64,000 nt of DNA, taken from the NCBI RefSeq assembly GCF_019112545.1, contig NW_025064894.1:242750-306749 (forward strand), given 5' to 3'. The stretch comes from Guyanagaster necrorhizus (Eukaryota; Basidiomycota; Agaricomycetes; Agaricales; Physalacriaceae). The position numbers were made by a program, and so were the translations under genes. Shown one piece after another: positions 1-10,560 of the stretch (within the stretch, counting starts at the first letter, position 1; every line of letters begins with the position of its first letter). The notes under the pieces were generated by a model. The model was not told the DNA's origin and searched no databases. It worked only from the letters and a program-made list of their open reading frames with translations.

Positions 1-179
1 CAACTTAGAATATTCTGAAACCCAATGAACTCCAAAACCCAAATACTAAGTCTATCAAGCACTTAGGCTTGACTAGCTGCACTCTTGGCTGGCTAGCGGT
101 CCTCAAAACCAAAGAACTTGTATTCTGATGCTGAAACTCTTATAGTTTGGAACCCAAATTAATCCGAAACCCAAAATAT
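1..179. mobile_element. Repeat X, copy 1, left part (interrupted by element A)
   Basis: This stretch matches the internal part of the complete X copy at 15,518-16,912, starting around its position 15,803, so the first ~285 bp of this copy lie outside the window. The copy resumes at 7,671 after element A. Sites that are CG here (for example in gctagcggt and aatccgaaa) read CA in the other copy, which is cytosine decay. No coding potential was seen. Confidence 0.85.
175..179. repeat. Target site duplication AATAT (left) of element A
   Basis: AATAT lies directly before the TG of the 5' LTR and recurs at 7666-7670 directly after the CA of the 3' LTR. The uninterrupted site is visible in the second X copy near 15,961-15,967. 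Confidence 0.93.
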
Positions 180-703
180 TGTTACGATTTTTCCTATTTT
201 CTTTTCTTTTTCCTCGGAAATGACCTCTGTCTCTGCTTAGTCAGAGTGCTTAGGCCAGTGCTTAAGACCGTGAGAATGCTTAGCTCAGCAACCCAGTCAG
301 TCTTTGTCATATCGCACTGCTGTGTGCTGTGAAGGGAGAGACAATGACCTTTTTGTCCTCTGACTGTGGTGCAGCAGTAACAGCACACAGCAGGACAATA
401 GTTTTTGTGGAGAGACTGGCAACAGCAGAGGAAACAGCACAACAGCAAGACAACAGCTTTTGTGAAAGGGTTATTAATAGCTAGATAACAGAACAGTATA
501 TAAGGAGTGTAGCTCTTGCTGTAAATACCCCAGTCTCGAACTAAAGTTTTACTTTACTATCTTATCTCGAGCTCCTGCTACTTGCAATGTCTTGACCTCA
601 CAACACTCTCAACACATCAGTGAACTCAGTTGGACATACCTGAAGTGTGAGGTACCGAACTGTTTATCACGTGTTGATTGTCACATGGAATTTGGGCTTA
701 ACA
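180..703 (+). repeat. 5' LTR of element A
   Basis: A 524-bp LTR with TG...CA ends. A TATATAA box at 497-503 predicts transcription starting near 530, where the sequence complementary to the primer-binding site begins (532-544). Compared with the 3' LTR it carries mostly T or A where that copy has C or G. Confidence 0.95.
497..503 (+). promoter_or_regulatory. LTR TATA box of element A
   Basis: TATATAA in the context cagTATATAAggag. It is conserved at the same place in the 3' LTR and, as gTATATAAg or close variants, in the minus-strand relatives, about 30 nt upstream of the predicted start of R. Confidence 0.75.
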
Positions 704-704
704 A

Positions 705-717
705 TTAGTTCGAGACT
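705..717 (+). other. Primer-binding site of element A, self-complementary to transcript start
   Basis: TTAGTTCGAGACT begins one nucleotide after the LTR and is the exact reverse complement of 532-544 (AGTCTCGAACTAA), which lies ~35 nt downstream of the TATA box. It does not begin with the TGG expected of a tRNA-primed site. The arrangement matches the self-priming of fission-yeast Tf1/Tf2, where the first bases of the RNA fold back onto the PBS. Four relatives in this window show the same layout. Confidence 0.85.
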
Positions 718-871
718 TCTTGCTTCCTTTTCTCAAGCCTATTTGTGCTGAGAAACCGAATGCCCTCTGCTCTAAATTCATCTGATCCAAACTTTACACA
801 CGAGTTCTTCGAACTCCTAGCTTCTATCATTGGAACCCTGATCAGTTTGTTGGTGATCATACAGCTGTGCC

Positions 872-2926
872 ATGGACGCCAATCTATTACCACTTGGGCT
901 ATTTGACACTATCAAGAATTTCAGCGCATCCGTACAATCCTTTGAAATGTCACACCAGACCTCTCCCTCTACGACATCTCTCTCTCTGTCTAAAACTCCA
1001 TCTGACATCCCGAAGAAACAGAAGACGAGCCTGGACGCTTGACTAAAGAACGTTCTAAGGAAGAGGAGGAGCAGCAGCAGTGACATGAATACCCCCCAAG
1101 ACCCCTGTCAGCAATTGTCTGAGACCCTGGAAACCCTTGGGCTACAGGGTTTCGATGAACCCGATCTGACACCCCCATCCCCCCTGCCGAGTGCAGCCTC
1201 TCTGCATCAAGAACAACTGTCACCCAGTCTGGAATTGGGCACTGGGCTAGAGACTCCCTGGATGCCGTTCGGATGGCTCCAGTCACCAGAGGTGCCGACA
1301 AGCACCAGTCTCGACACCCCTCATCAACAAGGAGTAGTGGGAGAGGAACAAGGGTCAGTAGTCCCGACCCTTTCTTTGATGACACCAACAGGGATGAGGT
1401 CCAGTACTGGCAAGCAGCATCAAGAGTCGCCAGTAGACTGGAATGAGGAAATTTTACAGTATGCCGCCATGGAGCGGGCTATTTTTAATTTCAATCAATG
1501 CTCTTTACATTACCAGATGATGGCAATACCACTATACCGACCAAGATTCGGCAAACGAGAAGCACCGATGCCATGGACACCGAGCGTCATGCCGCCCATG
1601 ACAACAAACATGGCATCTTCAATTTGAACAGTGATGTCACGATACTCGCTCGCCACATTGGCCATCCATAGCATGGCATCTCGGCTGACCTGATCCTATG
1701 GTCAGCCAAGGACATACCACCCAAACCCCTGGACCGGTACCAGAAGCCGATTACTAGGAGGACAGCCACCTCCAGACAAGGCAACTGGGTCGGCACCAGC
1801 CGACGAGAAGAAGGATGACCCTGAGGCAACGGCGCAGAGATGGACCATCAAAGATGGATGAATCGTCAAGAAGGAAGGACCACCAACCCCGAGGAGTCCC
1901 ATCGCTGATGACGGCTCTCTACATTCCTTTCCAGGGCCCCCGATGGATTGGGCAGGTCCCCCTGGAGGGGAACTCCCAAATCTGATGTCACCTCTTGATC
2001 TGAAGGTGCATATACTGAATGTCAGGCCGACACTTGGGCGGGAACCCCTTCCTTTTAAAGGAGCATCTGACGATATTGACCGATTTCTTATGGACTGTGA
2101 CTAATATTTCCAGGTCTTCACCTCGTACTTTCTTCATGACATGTACAAGGTGAACTATGCCACCACCTACTTTGAAGACAAGGCAAAGGTATGGTGAGTA
2201 CTACTCGCCCCTAACTTTTGGTCGACTACCTGACAACATAATCGGTACCCCGCCTGGGCAGTACTAAAACAGATGATCTGTGACAAGTTCATGGATCCGG
2301 CGGTCCGAGAAGTCTATAAGGCCAAGATGAAGGAGTACAAGATGGGTGACAAGGCAGCACCCGACTACTTTGACGAATTAGAATGACTCAGGAAACTCAC
2401 CGGAATCCAAGAAGACGTAGCTGACTCGGGACGAATGGTTGAGTACATGAAGTGGGGAGTACCGCCTCATTATCTCAAGACCATTTCAGATCTCAGCCAT
2501 AGTGTGCTGGTTGGCTACGATGATTGGAAGTCCCGAATCATCCTAATGTGGCAGAAACAACAGCGACAGAAGGCAGAGGCAATAAACCTGTGGGACCAAC
2601 ACAGGTACCAGAGACAGGGCTCGAAGCCCTCCACCTCCCACGCGACCATGTCTGCCAGATCTGGCGGTGCAGCTCCAACTTCCTAAAGCGACAGGAAGTG
2701 AACCAGTAAGGGCCCAAATACCAAAAAGGGTAAGCAAATCGACAAGGATTGCCTCAAGAAGGAGGAGAAGTGTTTCAATTGTGGTCAACTAGGCCACATG
2801 GCATGGAACTGCTCTGAGAAGAAGAATAAATGCACACATGAGGACATCAGGGCACAAATTGTGGAACTAACAAAGGAAGCATAAGACCTCAAGAACAACG
2901 AGATAAAAGATGAGGCTGAGCAGTAG
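872..2926 (+). pseudogene. gag: gag of element A (degenerate)
   Basis: The coat-protein gene of the element. The ATG at 872 opens frame 2, which continues with in-frame stops (the first is TGA shortly after 1,037) through an open block at 1,085-1,627, a capsid-like block around 2,040-2,690, and a CCHC zinc knuckle at 2,768-2,812 (CFNC, four residues, H, four residues, C). It ends at TAG 2924-2926, a stop present at the equivalent position in the four relatives whose gag-pol border is in the window. Several internal stops replace a codon expected to be Gln, Arg or Trp, consistent with C-to-T decay. The start codon is chosen because it is the first ATG giving a long frame-2 continuation; it is not confirmed. 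Confidence 0.8.
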
Positions 2927-3378
2927 GCGATTCGACTGCCTTGGCCAAGAACAAGAGTAACAGGACACCATCTGCTGGACAGACTGACATTTTATCTTCT
3001 ACAGCATCACCTTCTATGCCTAAATTATGTGTGCATTCAAATATACCTGACCTCGTTACTCAGAAACAAGAATCACCCAAGGAATCGACCCCTATGACTC
3101 AAGTGCCGATGAAGGGCCAAAGAAGGGCAGAGAGCCCTAAAGGTATGTCTTCATTTAAAGATCATCAAGCTAAAAATACAAAACAGACTCTGCTGCCTTC
3201 GGGCTGAACAGGGGCAGCAAGCCCCACAGCCTGGCTCAAGCCATTCGATACTGAATGGACTTGGCAGGCGATCAAAGATGCAAAAAATGAAGAAGCGGCA
3301 AAGGCCATACTTAAGAATTGGATACATAAGACCTGTGTCGAAGAAGTGATCGACGACATGATCACAGGAATATGAAAA

Positions 3379-3795
3379 GTGGAACAGTGCCAAGCACTCA
3401 AATGGCTCGATGAATTATATGGACCACGAAAGTTCATTCGACGAACTAAGTCTTCAGGACAGGACTTAGTAACCAAGGTGCAGATCGAGACATTAACGTC
3501 TCGATCTACCCATGCAGTCACTGCCCTGATCGACAGTGGCTGCATGGGAAGTTCCATCAATCAGGCTTTCATCACCAAGCACCAATTACCTACATGGGCA
3601 ACAGCGGCCCCAATACCCATCTATAATGCAGATGGAACAAAGAACCAAGCAGGATCAATTACTGAATACGTAGAGCTCAGTCTCACTATCAGTGATCACA
3701 TGGAACAAATCGATCTAGCAGTAACAGATCTAGGAACCAGAGAGGTATTCCTCAGTCATGACTGGCTAATCAGACATAACCCACTAATCAATTAG
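3379..3795 (+). pseudogene. Retroviral-type aspartic protease domain of element A
   Basis: The frame-1 pol segment contains the aspartic protease signature LIDSGCMGS, with the catalytic DSG at 3,532-3,540. The segment is open for 138 codons and ends at a TAG at 3,793 that replaces an expected Trp before KTG. The enzyme would process Gag-Pol inside virus-like particles. The catalytic Asp is intact here, unlike the RT and RNase H active sites downstream. Confidence 0.8.
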
Positions 3796-5440
3796 AAAAC
3801 CGGACGAATCATCTTCGCCCGATGTCGCTGCCAGAAAATTCCTTTCAAACTGCCAGATGAAGACCCTGAAGACCGATGGGATGAAGAAATAGAAGATGGT
3901 GAAACCATCCTCGCCATAGACCTTCAAAGGGCCATTAACATTCATGCAATACACCATGCTAATGACCTGGCAGCAAGAGCCAATGCTGAAAAAGGGGAAA
4001 AGACATTTGATGAAATGGTGCCAGAATGGGTGCACGACTATTGGGATTTATTCGAAAAGGAGAGTTTCGATGAACTACCCGATGTGAAACCATGGGATCA
4101 TGCCATCAAATTAATCCCTAATGCAAATGCCAACCTAGATTGCAAATGCTATCCACTAGGCAACAATGAACAACAGAAGCTGGACAAGTTCCTCGAAGAG
4201 AACTTATCTAGTGGATGAATCCGACCGTCAAAATCACCAATGGCATCACCCTTCTTCTTCGTTAAAAAGAAGGATGGAAAACTCCGACTGGTACAGGACT
4301 ACTGAAAACTCAATGAGATGATGATCAAAAATCGTTATCCTCTTCTGCTAATCTTGGAGTTAATGGACAAACTCCGAGGTGCAAGATACTACACCAAACT
4401 GGATGTTCAGTGGGGTTACAATAACATGCATATCAAAGAAGGTGATGAATGGAAAGCTGCTTTTTGAACAAACTATGGATTGTTCGAGCCGACAGTAATG
4501 TTCTTCGGCCTAACCAACTCCCCAGCGACCTTCCAGTGGATGATGAATGATATCTTCAAAGATCTCATTGCCACAGGGAAGGTCACAATCTATCTCGACA
4601 ATATCCTAATTATGTCCAAAACTAAAGAGGAACACAGATGGTTGGTATGCCAAGTACTATCCTTGATGAGAAAGCATCGACTCTTTCTCAAGGCCGAAAA
4701 ATGCGAATTCGAAGTATTGGAGACCGAATACCTTGGAGTTATCATCAGTGAAGGAAACATCAGGATGGACCCAATCAAAGTCGCAGGAGTAACTGAATGG
4801 CCAGAACTGACGAAGAAGAAGGAGTTACAATCATTCCTCAGATTCACCAACTTCTACCGCTGGTTCATTCGGGACTATAGCAAAATAGTCCGACCAATGA
4901 CGCAGTTAACCGGAAATTCCCCATGGACCTGGGGAATTCCCCAACGGGCAGCATTCGACGACCTCAAACACCGACTAGCTGAAGACGTTATTCTGGCTAT
5001 ACCCAGTCAGAACGGGAAGTTCCGAGTGGAAGCCAACTCCAGCGAGGGTGCAGTTGGCGTGATACTTTCACAGGAACAAGATGGCAAATGGCAACCAGTC
5101 GCCTTCATGTCAAAGATGCTCACAGTGACCGAGCACAACTACGAAATCTACGACAAGGAACTCCTCACTATAATGCTCGCTCTTGCCGAGTGGTGACATT
5201 ATCTCATTGGAGCAGTCCAGATTTTCAAAATCTGGACAGATCATCAGAATCTCCGATACTTCCAACAACCTCAAAAGCTTAATCGCAGACAAGCCCATTG
5301 GGTCACAGAACTATTCGAGTATGAATATATGCTACACCATAAGGCTGGAGTAGCAAACAAGAAGGCCGACTTCCTTAGCCGCAGGGCAGATCATGATCAA
5401 GGGGGAGATGACAACAAGGAAGTAGTTCTACTACAACCAG
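3796..5440 (+). pseudogene. Reverse transcriptase and RNase H of element A (active sites mutated)
   Basis: All of this is in frame 1. RT landmarks include PFFFVKKKDG (about 4,246), LDVQWGYNN (4,399 on), FGLTNSPATFQ (4,504 on) and the catalytic box at 4,591-4,602, which reads YLDN instead of YLDD. RNase H follows; its first acidic residue, expected as D in EADSS-type motifs, is N at 5,035-5,037. Both D-to-N changes are explained by a CpG read across a codon boundary becoming CpA. In-frame TGA codons at 4216, 4303, 4465 and 5194 fall where the family has Arg (CGA to TGA). The polymerase is therefore predicted dead. Confidence 0.88.
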
Positions 5441-5589
5441 AACACTTCTGGGCAATGATCATGCCCACAGAAGAAGAGATGCATGAACGCATCAAGAGTG
5501 CCACACGGGATCCACACAAATGGGATCAAAGAATCGCCCCTTCACTCAATCATGAACAGGGGCTGAAAAGGGAAGGGGGAATGATCTGA

Positions 5590-6711
5590 TACGATGGATG
5601 GATCTACATCCCAAGGAATCAAAAGCTTCATGGTGATATCATCGTGATGTGCCATGATCATGCAACTGCCAGACACCCCAGCATCGCAAAAACCAAGGAA
5701 CTAGTGTTACGGGAATATTGGTGGTCCAAAATGGACTATGATGTCACCCAATATGTCAAAGCTTGCGAGACTTGTCAGCGAGGCAAGAGTTCAACACAAC
5801 CCAGGGCAGCACCACTCCACCCAAATGAGGTCCCTTCTTTGCCATGGACTCACATTTCGGTAGACATGATAACCAGACTTCCCAAAAGTGATGGCTATGA
5901 CACAATTATCATCATAGTCGATCGCTTCTCAAAGGTGATCATTCCAATCACCTGTTCCATAGAATTGACATCCGAAGGATGGGCAAAAATACTACGAGAC
6001 GAGGTGTATGCCAAGTATGGCATGCCACAGGTGGTCATTTCAGACAGAGGACCACAATTCGTCTCCAAATTCCTAGATGATTTGTATCACCTCCTCAACA
6101 TCAAGAAGAATGCCTCCACGGCATATCACCCTCAGACGGATGGCCAAACGGAATGGGCCAACCAAGAAATTGAAAAGTATTTACAACTTTTCATCAGTTA
6201 CCGACAAGATGACTGGACGGAATGGCTAGCATTAGCAGCATTCCAACACAACAACAGAATTCACTCCGCAACAGGGAAAACACCGTTCTTTGTGAATTAT
6301 GAATGAAACTCACCAGTTGCGCAAACGGGACAGCTCCACACAACAACACTGGCCTCATCAGACTTTGCAAGGACAATAGCAAAGATCCATGAAGAAACAA
6401 AGGCTGCACTCAAAAAGGCTGCCACAACGATGAAGAGACAATATGACAAACACTGGCAGGCTGCACATGAATATTCAACCAATGACAAAGTATGGTTGGA
6501 TATGACAAATCTGCATCTACCAAGACCAAAACAGAAATTGGCAGACAAACGGACAGGGCCATTCAAAGTCCTTGCCAAAATCGGCAAATCAGCATACAAG
6601 TTGCAGCTCCCAGCAACTTGGAAAATCTATAATGTTTTTAATAAAACATTATTGACACCATATGTGGCACCCACCTTTCCAAACCAAGAATGACCACCTC
6701 CACCTCCACCA
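5590..6711 (+). pseudogene. Integrase of element A
   Basis: The zinc-binding HHCC region begins near 5,644 (CHDHATARH, then CETCQRG). The catalytic core carries the first Asp in HISVDMI (about 5,860), the second in VISDRGPQF (about 6,034) and the Glu in NQEIEKYL (about 6,160). The residue after TE in HPQTDGQTEWAN is Trp where relatives have Arg, again a CGG to TGG change. A stop at 6304 and a further open block at 6,430-6,693 complete the C-terminal part. The enzyme inserts the cDNA; the catalytic triad is visible but the frame is interrupted. Confidence 0.88.
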
Positions 6712-6950
6712 GAACTCATTGACGATGAAGAACACTACGAAGTCGATGAGATACTAAATCATAAAACCCGACAGGTTAAAGCATGAGGAGGAGGCATGAA
6801 AACAATGGTTGACTATTTAGTCAGCTGGAAAGGCTATGGTCCAGAATCAAATCAATGGGTCAATGAAAAGTACATGAATGTGGAGGATGCCATATGGGAC
6901 TACGAACACAGGATCAATACCTTGACCACGAAGGGGGTCATGTTCAACTG
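6712..6950 (+). pseudogene. Integrase C-terminal chromodomain of element A
   Basis: Chromodomain features are HYEVDEIL, then YLVSWKGYGPESNQWV, then NVEDAIWDYEH. In chromoviruses this module can target integration to chromatin marked by histone methylation. One TGA at 6784 replaces an Arg-type codon. The domain being separate from the integrase core by a proline-rich linker is typical for the clade. Confidence 0.85.
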
Positions 6951-7128
6951 ACTGGCTGGCAACAGAGGGAATGTTAAAGAGGATGATGAAGATGACAGTT
7001 CAACGAATGAGCCACAAATGGTCAGGACATACAGCAAAGAGCAATATCCGACCACAGGTCCAGCAGATCGGCCACCTCCTGCTGAGGAGGGAGGACCACC
7101 CTAACTTAACCATCAGGACGATGATCTT

Positions 7129-7141
7129 AAGGAGGGGGTAA
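7129..7141 (+). other. Polypurine tract of element A
   Basis: AAGGAGGGGGTAA lies directly before the 3' LTR and would prime plus-strand cDNA synthesis. The minus-strand relatives show the complement (ttaccctctctttaa and similar) beside their 3' LTRs. Confidence 0.8.
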
Positions 7142-7665
7142 TGTTACGATTTTTCCTATTTTCTTTTCTTTTTCCTCGGAAATGACCCCTATCTCTGCTT
7201 AGTCAGGGCACTTAGGCCAGCGCTTAGGACCGTGGGAATGCTTAGCTCAGCAACCCAGTCAGTCCTTGTCATATCGCACTGCTGTGTGCTGTGAAGGGAG
7301 AGACAATGACCCTTTTGTCCTCTGACTGTGGTGCAGCAGTAACAGCACACAGCAGGACAATAGTTTTTGTGGAGAGACTGGCAACAGCAGGGGAAACAGC
7401 ACAACAGCAAGACAACAGCTTTTGTGAAAGGGTTATTAATAGCTAGATAACAGAACAGTATATAAGGAGTGTAGCTCTTGCTGTAAATACTCCAGTCTCG
7501 AACTAAAGTTTTACTTCACCATCTTATCTCGAGCTCCTGCTACTTGCAATGCCTTGACCTCACAACACTCTCAACACATCAGTGAACTCAGTCGAACATA
7601 CCTGAAGTGTGAGGTACCGAACTGTTTATCACATGTTGATTGTCACGTGGAATTTGGGCTTAACA
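7142..7665 (+). repeat. 3' LTR of element A
   Basis: 524 bp, same length as the 5' LTR with no indel. About 19 differences from it, all C/T or G/A. It is followed by the AATAT duplicate at 7666-7670. Confidence 0.95.
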
Positions 7666-7670
7666 AATAT

Positions 7671-8621
7671 AGTTATTATTTCAATCTAATCCTCTCTCTA
7701 AGTGACAAAGCAACTTAAATAAATCACTAAGTCAAAGCAGAACTCAAAATCCATTGTTCCAGGGACTAGCTACAGTAGGCTAGAAGGCCTGAACATGGGG
7801 GTGGGTCACTTGCTTACTATTTCCCCCCTCATTCTCTTCTTTTATACACCAACAACAGGTATAGAATCTATAAATAAAGCATTCAAAATAATATTTCTCC
7901 TGTTTAAAGCAGAATCATGCCATTATTCTGGAATGGCAGCACTCCTGGACTCCCCTAGGCTTGCCCAAACCCACCTGGCCACCGCACAGCTTTATTTTAA
8001 GCCTACAGTGCCTGTGGGTATCTAACTCTTTTCTGTCTACTCAGAGTTTTAATCCTTTAAGTTATTCTTAGTAGCTTGATTGATCAGGCCTGATCAGGCC
8101 CGGTCAACTGGTCCTACCCACTCTATTCCTCTCAATTTTAAGTCCCTTAGATCATCTGATACCTAGAAAATTTGGACTTAGGCATTTGAGTCAAAACTCA
8201 CAGTGCTAGCCACAGATCATTGGGTCTCTCTTCTTACTGCTTCTGGATGATGCTATCTCTACTCAATACTCCACAACTGGCTATGGTATTATACCTCTAG
8301 CTATCTTAGAATATACTTGTCTTAGTGGCATGTAGAATTGGCCCCATTTGAGATACCATTTCTAAGTCCAACTTGGACTTAGTATTTTCCAAGGTGTGGT
8401 GCAGAACTTTTCTAAGTTCAAACCTGACTTAGGATTTTTATCCTTAAGCCATGTTATTTTACAAAGTCCCTTTTGGACTTAGTATTGGTGACTAGCATGA
8501 CTATCAGCTTGGAGCCTCAGCCATAGTCCTTTACTGGCTAATGATTCTCAGTTACTAGCATATTCTAGTGTGTTATGCAGAATTTGCAAATTATAGGGCT
8601 GGACATGTAGCCTGCATATCA
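7671..8621. mobile_element. Repeat X, copy 1, right part
   Basis: Matches 15,966-16,912 of the complete copy and ends with the same GCATATCA terminus at 8614-8621. It contains short inverted words around aagtccaacttggactt near 8,366. The weak reading frame at 7,795-8,025 has a counterpart at 16,108-16,317 but resembles no family I know. To its right the host element M0 gag resumes. Confidence 0.85.
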
Positions 8622-8788
8622 CCAGCACAGCTGGATGATCACCAATAATCCTAACAAGATACCAACAATAGATGCAAAGAGTTCAAAGAACTCTTGGTCA
8701 AAGTTCAGGTCTGATATATTGATTGAGGACATTCAGTTTCCTCCACACTATAGTGCATGAGGAAAGGGAAAAGAAAGCTTTGAGTTAA
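8622..8788 (-). pseudogene. 5' end of gag region of element M0
   Basis: On the minus strand this matches the gag leader found beside the M3 5' LTR (45,113-45,266), for example the agctgRatgatcac and aataatcc(c/t)aaca words. The rest of M0 lies left of the window, displaced by repeat X. The last 13 nt (8776-8788) are its primer-binding site, 10 of 13 complementary to the R region at 8942-8954; all three mismatches are transitions. Confidence 0.7.
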
Positions 8789-8789
8789 T

Positions 8790-9256
8790 TGTTAGACCTA
8801 AGCATCATGTGAACAGAACCATGTGATAAACAGAAGTTCCTTTGCACTTTGAGGGATTGACTGAATTCACTGATGTGGATTCTGATGTGTGTCACAAGAC
8901 CTTGGAGTTGGCTTGAGTATAGGATGGTATAGAAATAAACTTTAGCTTGAAGCTGGGAATTACCAGTGAGAGGGAGTGGTCTTAAATACTGTACAGCAGC
9001 ATTCTAATAATACTATTACCTATTGTATATTTCTGAATCCCTTGTGCCTATTGTCTTAGGGTATCACTATCATACACAAAAGAGTAATTGTGCATTGTTA
9101 AGCATTATTGTCATATTGAAAGACAATGACAGACTCAGCTGATTGTGATGACTAAGTCTCATCTCATGGTCTTAAGCATTTTCTTTAGCACTCTGACTAA
9201 GCATAAATAGGGGTTAACTCAAGAAAAAAATAGAAAAAGATAGAAAAATCATAACA
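8790..9256 (-). repeat. 5' LTR of element M0 (minus strand)
   Basis: A 467-bp LTR, TG at 8790 and ...ATAACA at 9256. It is minus oriented because the PBS lies on its left side. It shares the TATA/R layout with the other LTRs. Right flank is GAAAG; the matching left duplicate is outside the window. Confidence 0.85.
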
Positions 9257-10110
9257 GAAAGCTGAAATAAATAGCAGGACAATTAGAGAACTGGTGATCA
9301 GTGAAGGTCACTCCCTGTTAGCACACTTGAATGCCAATAAAACTATAGCTTACCTCTATGATCATGTCTGATAGAAGACATTAGTAGTAGATGTTCATGA
9401 CTTCTGCATATTTTGCCAGACCTGCAAATAGTCAAAGCCATCCAATCAATATCCCTTTGGTCATTTGAACCCATTACAGATATTCAGTTGACCTTGGCAG
9501 ATGATTGGTATTGACTTTGTGAGCCCTCTCTCTGATTCATCTAATAGAGATGGTGTCTTTAACTCTATAACTGTTATAATTGATATTCTTTCATTGATGG
9601 TCCACTTTGTATCTAGCCAGACAGACTACATCACACCTCAAGTGGCTGAACTAATGTTTGACAATGTGTTCAAGCTTCACAGATTGCCTGAACATATCAT
9701 TTCTGACTGTGATGTCCTCTTTATGAGTGATTTTTGGACCTCACTCTATAGGCTCATGGATGTAGGCTTGAAAATATCAAGCTCTTATCATCTTCAGACT
9801 GATGGCTCCATGGAATGTGCCAACTGAACTGTGATACAAATGATTCAGTCATGTATATCACCAGACCAGAAAGATTGGGTGCTATGTCTGCCTGACATTG
9901 AGTTCACCATTAACTCATCAAGCTCTGAATCAACAGGGTTTGCACCTTTCTTTGTCAATTATGGCCAGATGCCTCATACATTTGTATAGTCTGCCCTGTC
10001 AAATGATATGTATCCTGGTGTTCACAAATTTGCCCTATAGATAAAGCATACTATTCTTGCTGCTTATGTCAAACAGACTCAGGATACAAATTGTTGCTGC
10101 TGCCCTTCCC
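9257..10110 (+). pseudogene. Integrase fragment of a second Ty3/gypsy lineage (P)
   Basis: The plus strand holds an HHCC-type region (from about 9,330), then an open block at 9,501-9,827 with MIGIDFVSPL (first catalytic Asp), HIISDCDVLF (second) and SSYHLQTDGSMEC (Glu region), followed after a stop by DWVLCLPDIEFTINSS and GFAPFFVNYG. This is the integrase of the Ty3 lineage common in agaricomycetes (marY1-like), distinct from elements A and M0-M4. The reverse transcriptase part is absent, cut off by the M0 insertion at 9,256. Confidence 0.75.
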
Positions 10111-10199
10111 CATTTGCTGCAGGAGTTTGGCCTACATCTTGATATCAAACTTGACATTGCTGAAGGGTTTGGCCTGTAAGTTAGCACCTAAATTCATTA

Positions 10200-10560
10200 G
10201 CCTTTATTAGCTGCTGTCAGATTTTGACAACAACTCTTTTGAGATTGACCTACCTCCTGAACTGAAGCATTGTGGTGCCCATCCAGTCTTTTATTCGTCA
10301 CTGCTATGCATCCATGTACCAAAGGATGACATGCTATTCTCTGATCATGCTGATATGACAATTGGCCTGGCTGAGGATGATGATGCTGTAGAGTGGCAAT
10401 TGAACCACTTCTTAGCTCACAAGGGCAGAGAGGAATAAAGCCTCTTTCAGGCTAAATGGTCATCTGATGATATCACCTGGCTGTCTGTTGCTGAAGCTGA
10501 GAAATTCTCTTGCTTTCAGAATTATCTTGATATTCTAGAAGTTTGTGATATTACAGAACT
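10200..10560 (+). pseudogene. Integrase C-terminus with chromo-like domain, lineage P
   Basis: Translation gives HPVFYSSLL, then VEWQLNHFLAHKG, FQAKWSSDDITWLS and FQNYLDIL. The W-x-x-(D)-x-TWL arrangement is the degenerate chromodomain found at the integrase end of fungal Ty3 elements. Stops interrupt it. It ends the recognisable pol of this lineage. Confidence 0.6.

Larger units (their letters stand above)
180..7665 (+). mobile_element. Ty3/gypsy chromovirus, element A (near-complete, degenerate)
   Basis: A 7.5-kb LTR retrotransposon. It has two 524-bp LTRs beginning TGTTACG and ending TTAACA, a perfect 5-bp target duplication AATAT at 175-179 and 7666-7670, a primer-binding site, gag with a CCHC knuckle, then pol in the order protease, reverse transcriptase, RNase H, integrase, chromodomain. 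That order and the C-terminal chromodomain place it in the chromovirus branch of Ty3/gypsy. Gag is in frame 2 and pol in frame 1. Every pol interruption I traced is an in-frame TGA or TAG rather than a frameshift, and two catalytic Asp codons have become Asn, so it is not autonomous now. The LTRs differ at about 19 sites, all transitions. It is inserted in repeat X. Confidence 0.95.

Noticed and set aside
194..448. 84-codon minus-strand frame repeated at 7,189-7,410
   Set aside because: It lies wholly inside the LTR and exists in both LTRs only because they are copies; Cys/Leu-rich composition follows from the repeat sequence.
4216..5196. Idea that TGA is recoded (read as Arg) in element A pol
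   Set aside because: TGA occurs at former CGA sites but TAG/TAA also interrupt the frame, catalytic residues are lost by the same C-to-T process, and nuclear genes in the window use TGA as a normal stop (54,017 and 63,604).
8078..8105. Short tandem TGATCAGGCC in repeat X
   Set aside because: Only two units, partly decayed in the other X copy; too short to interpret.
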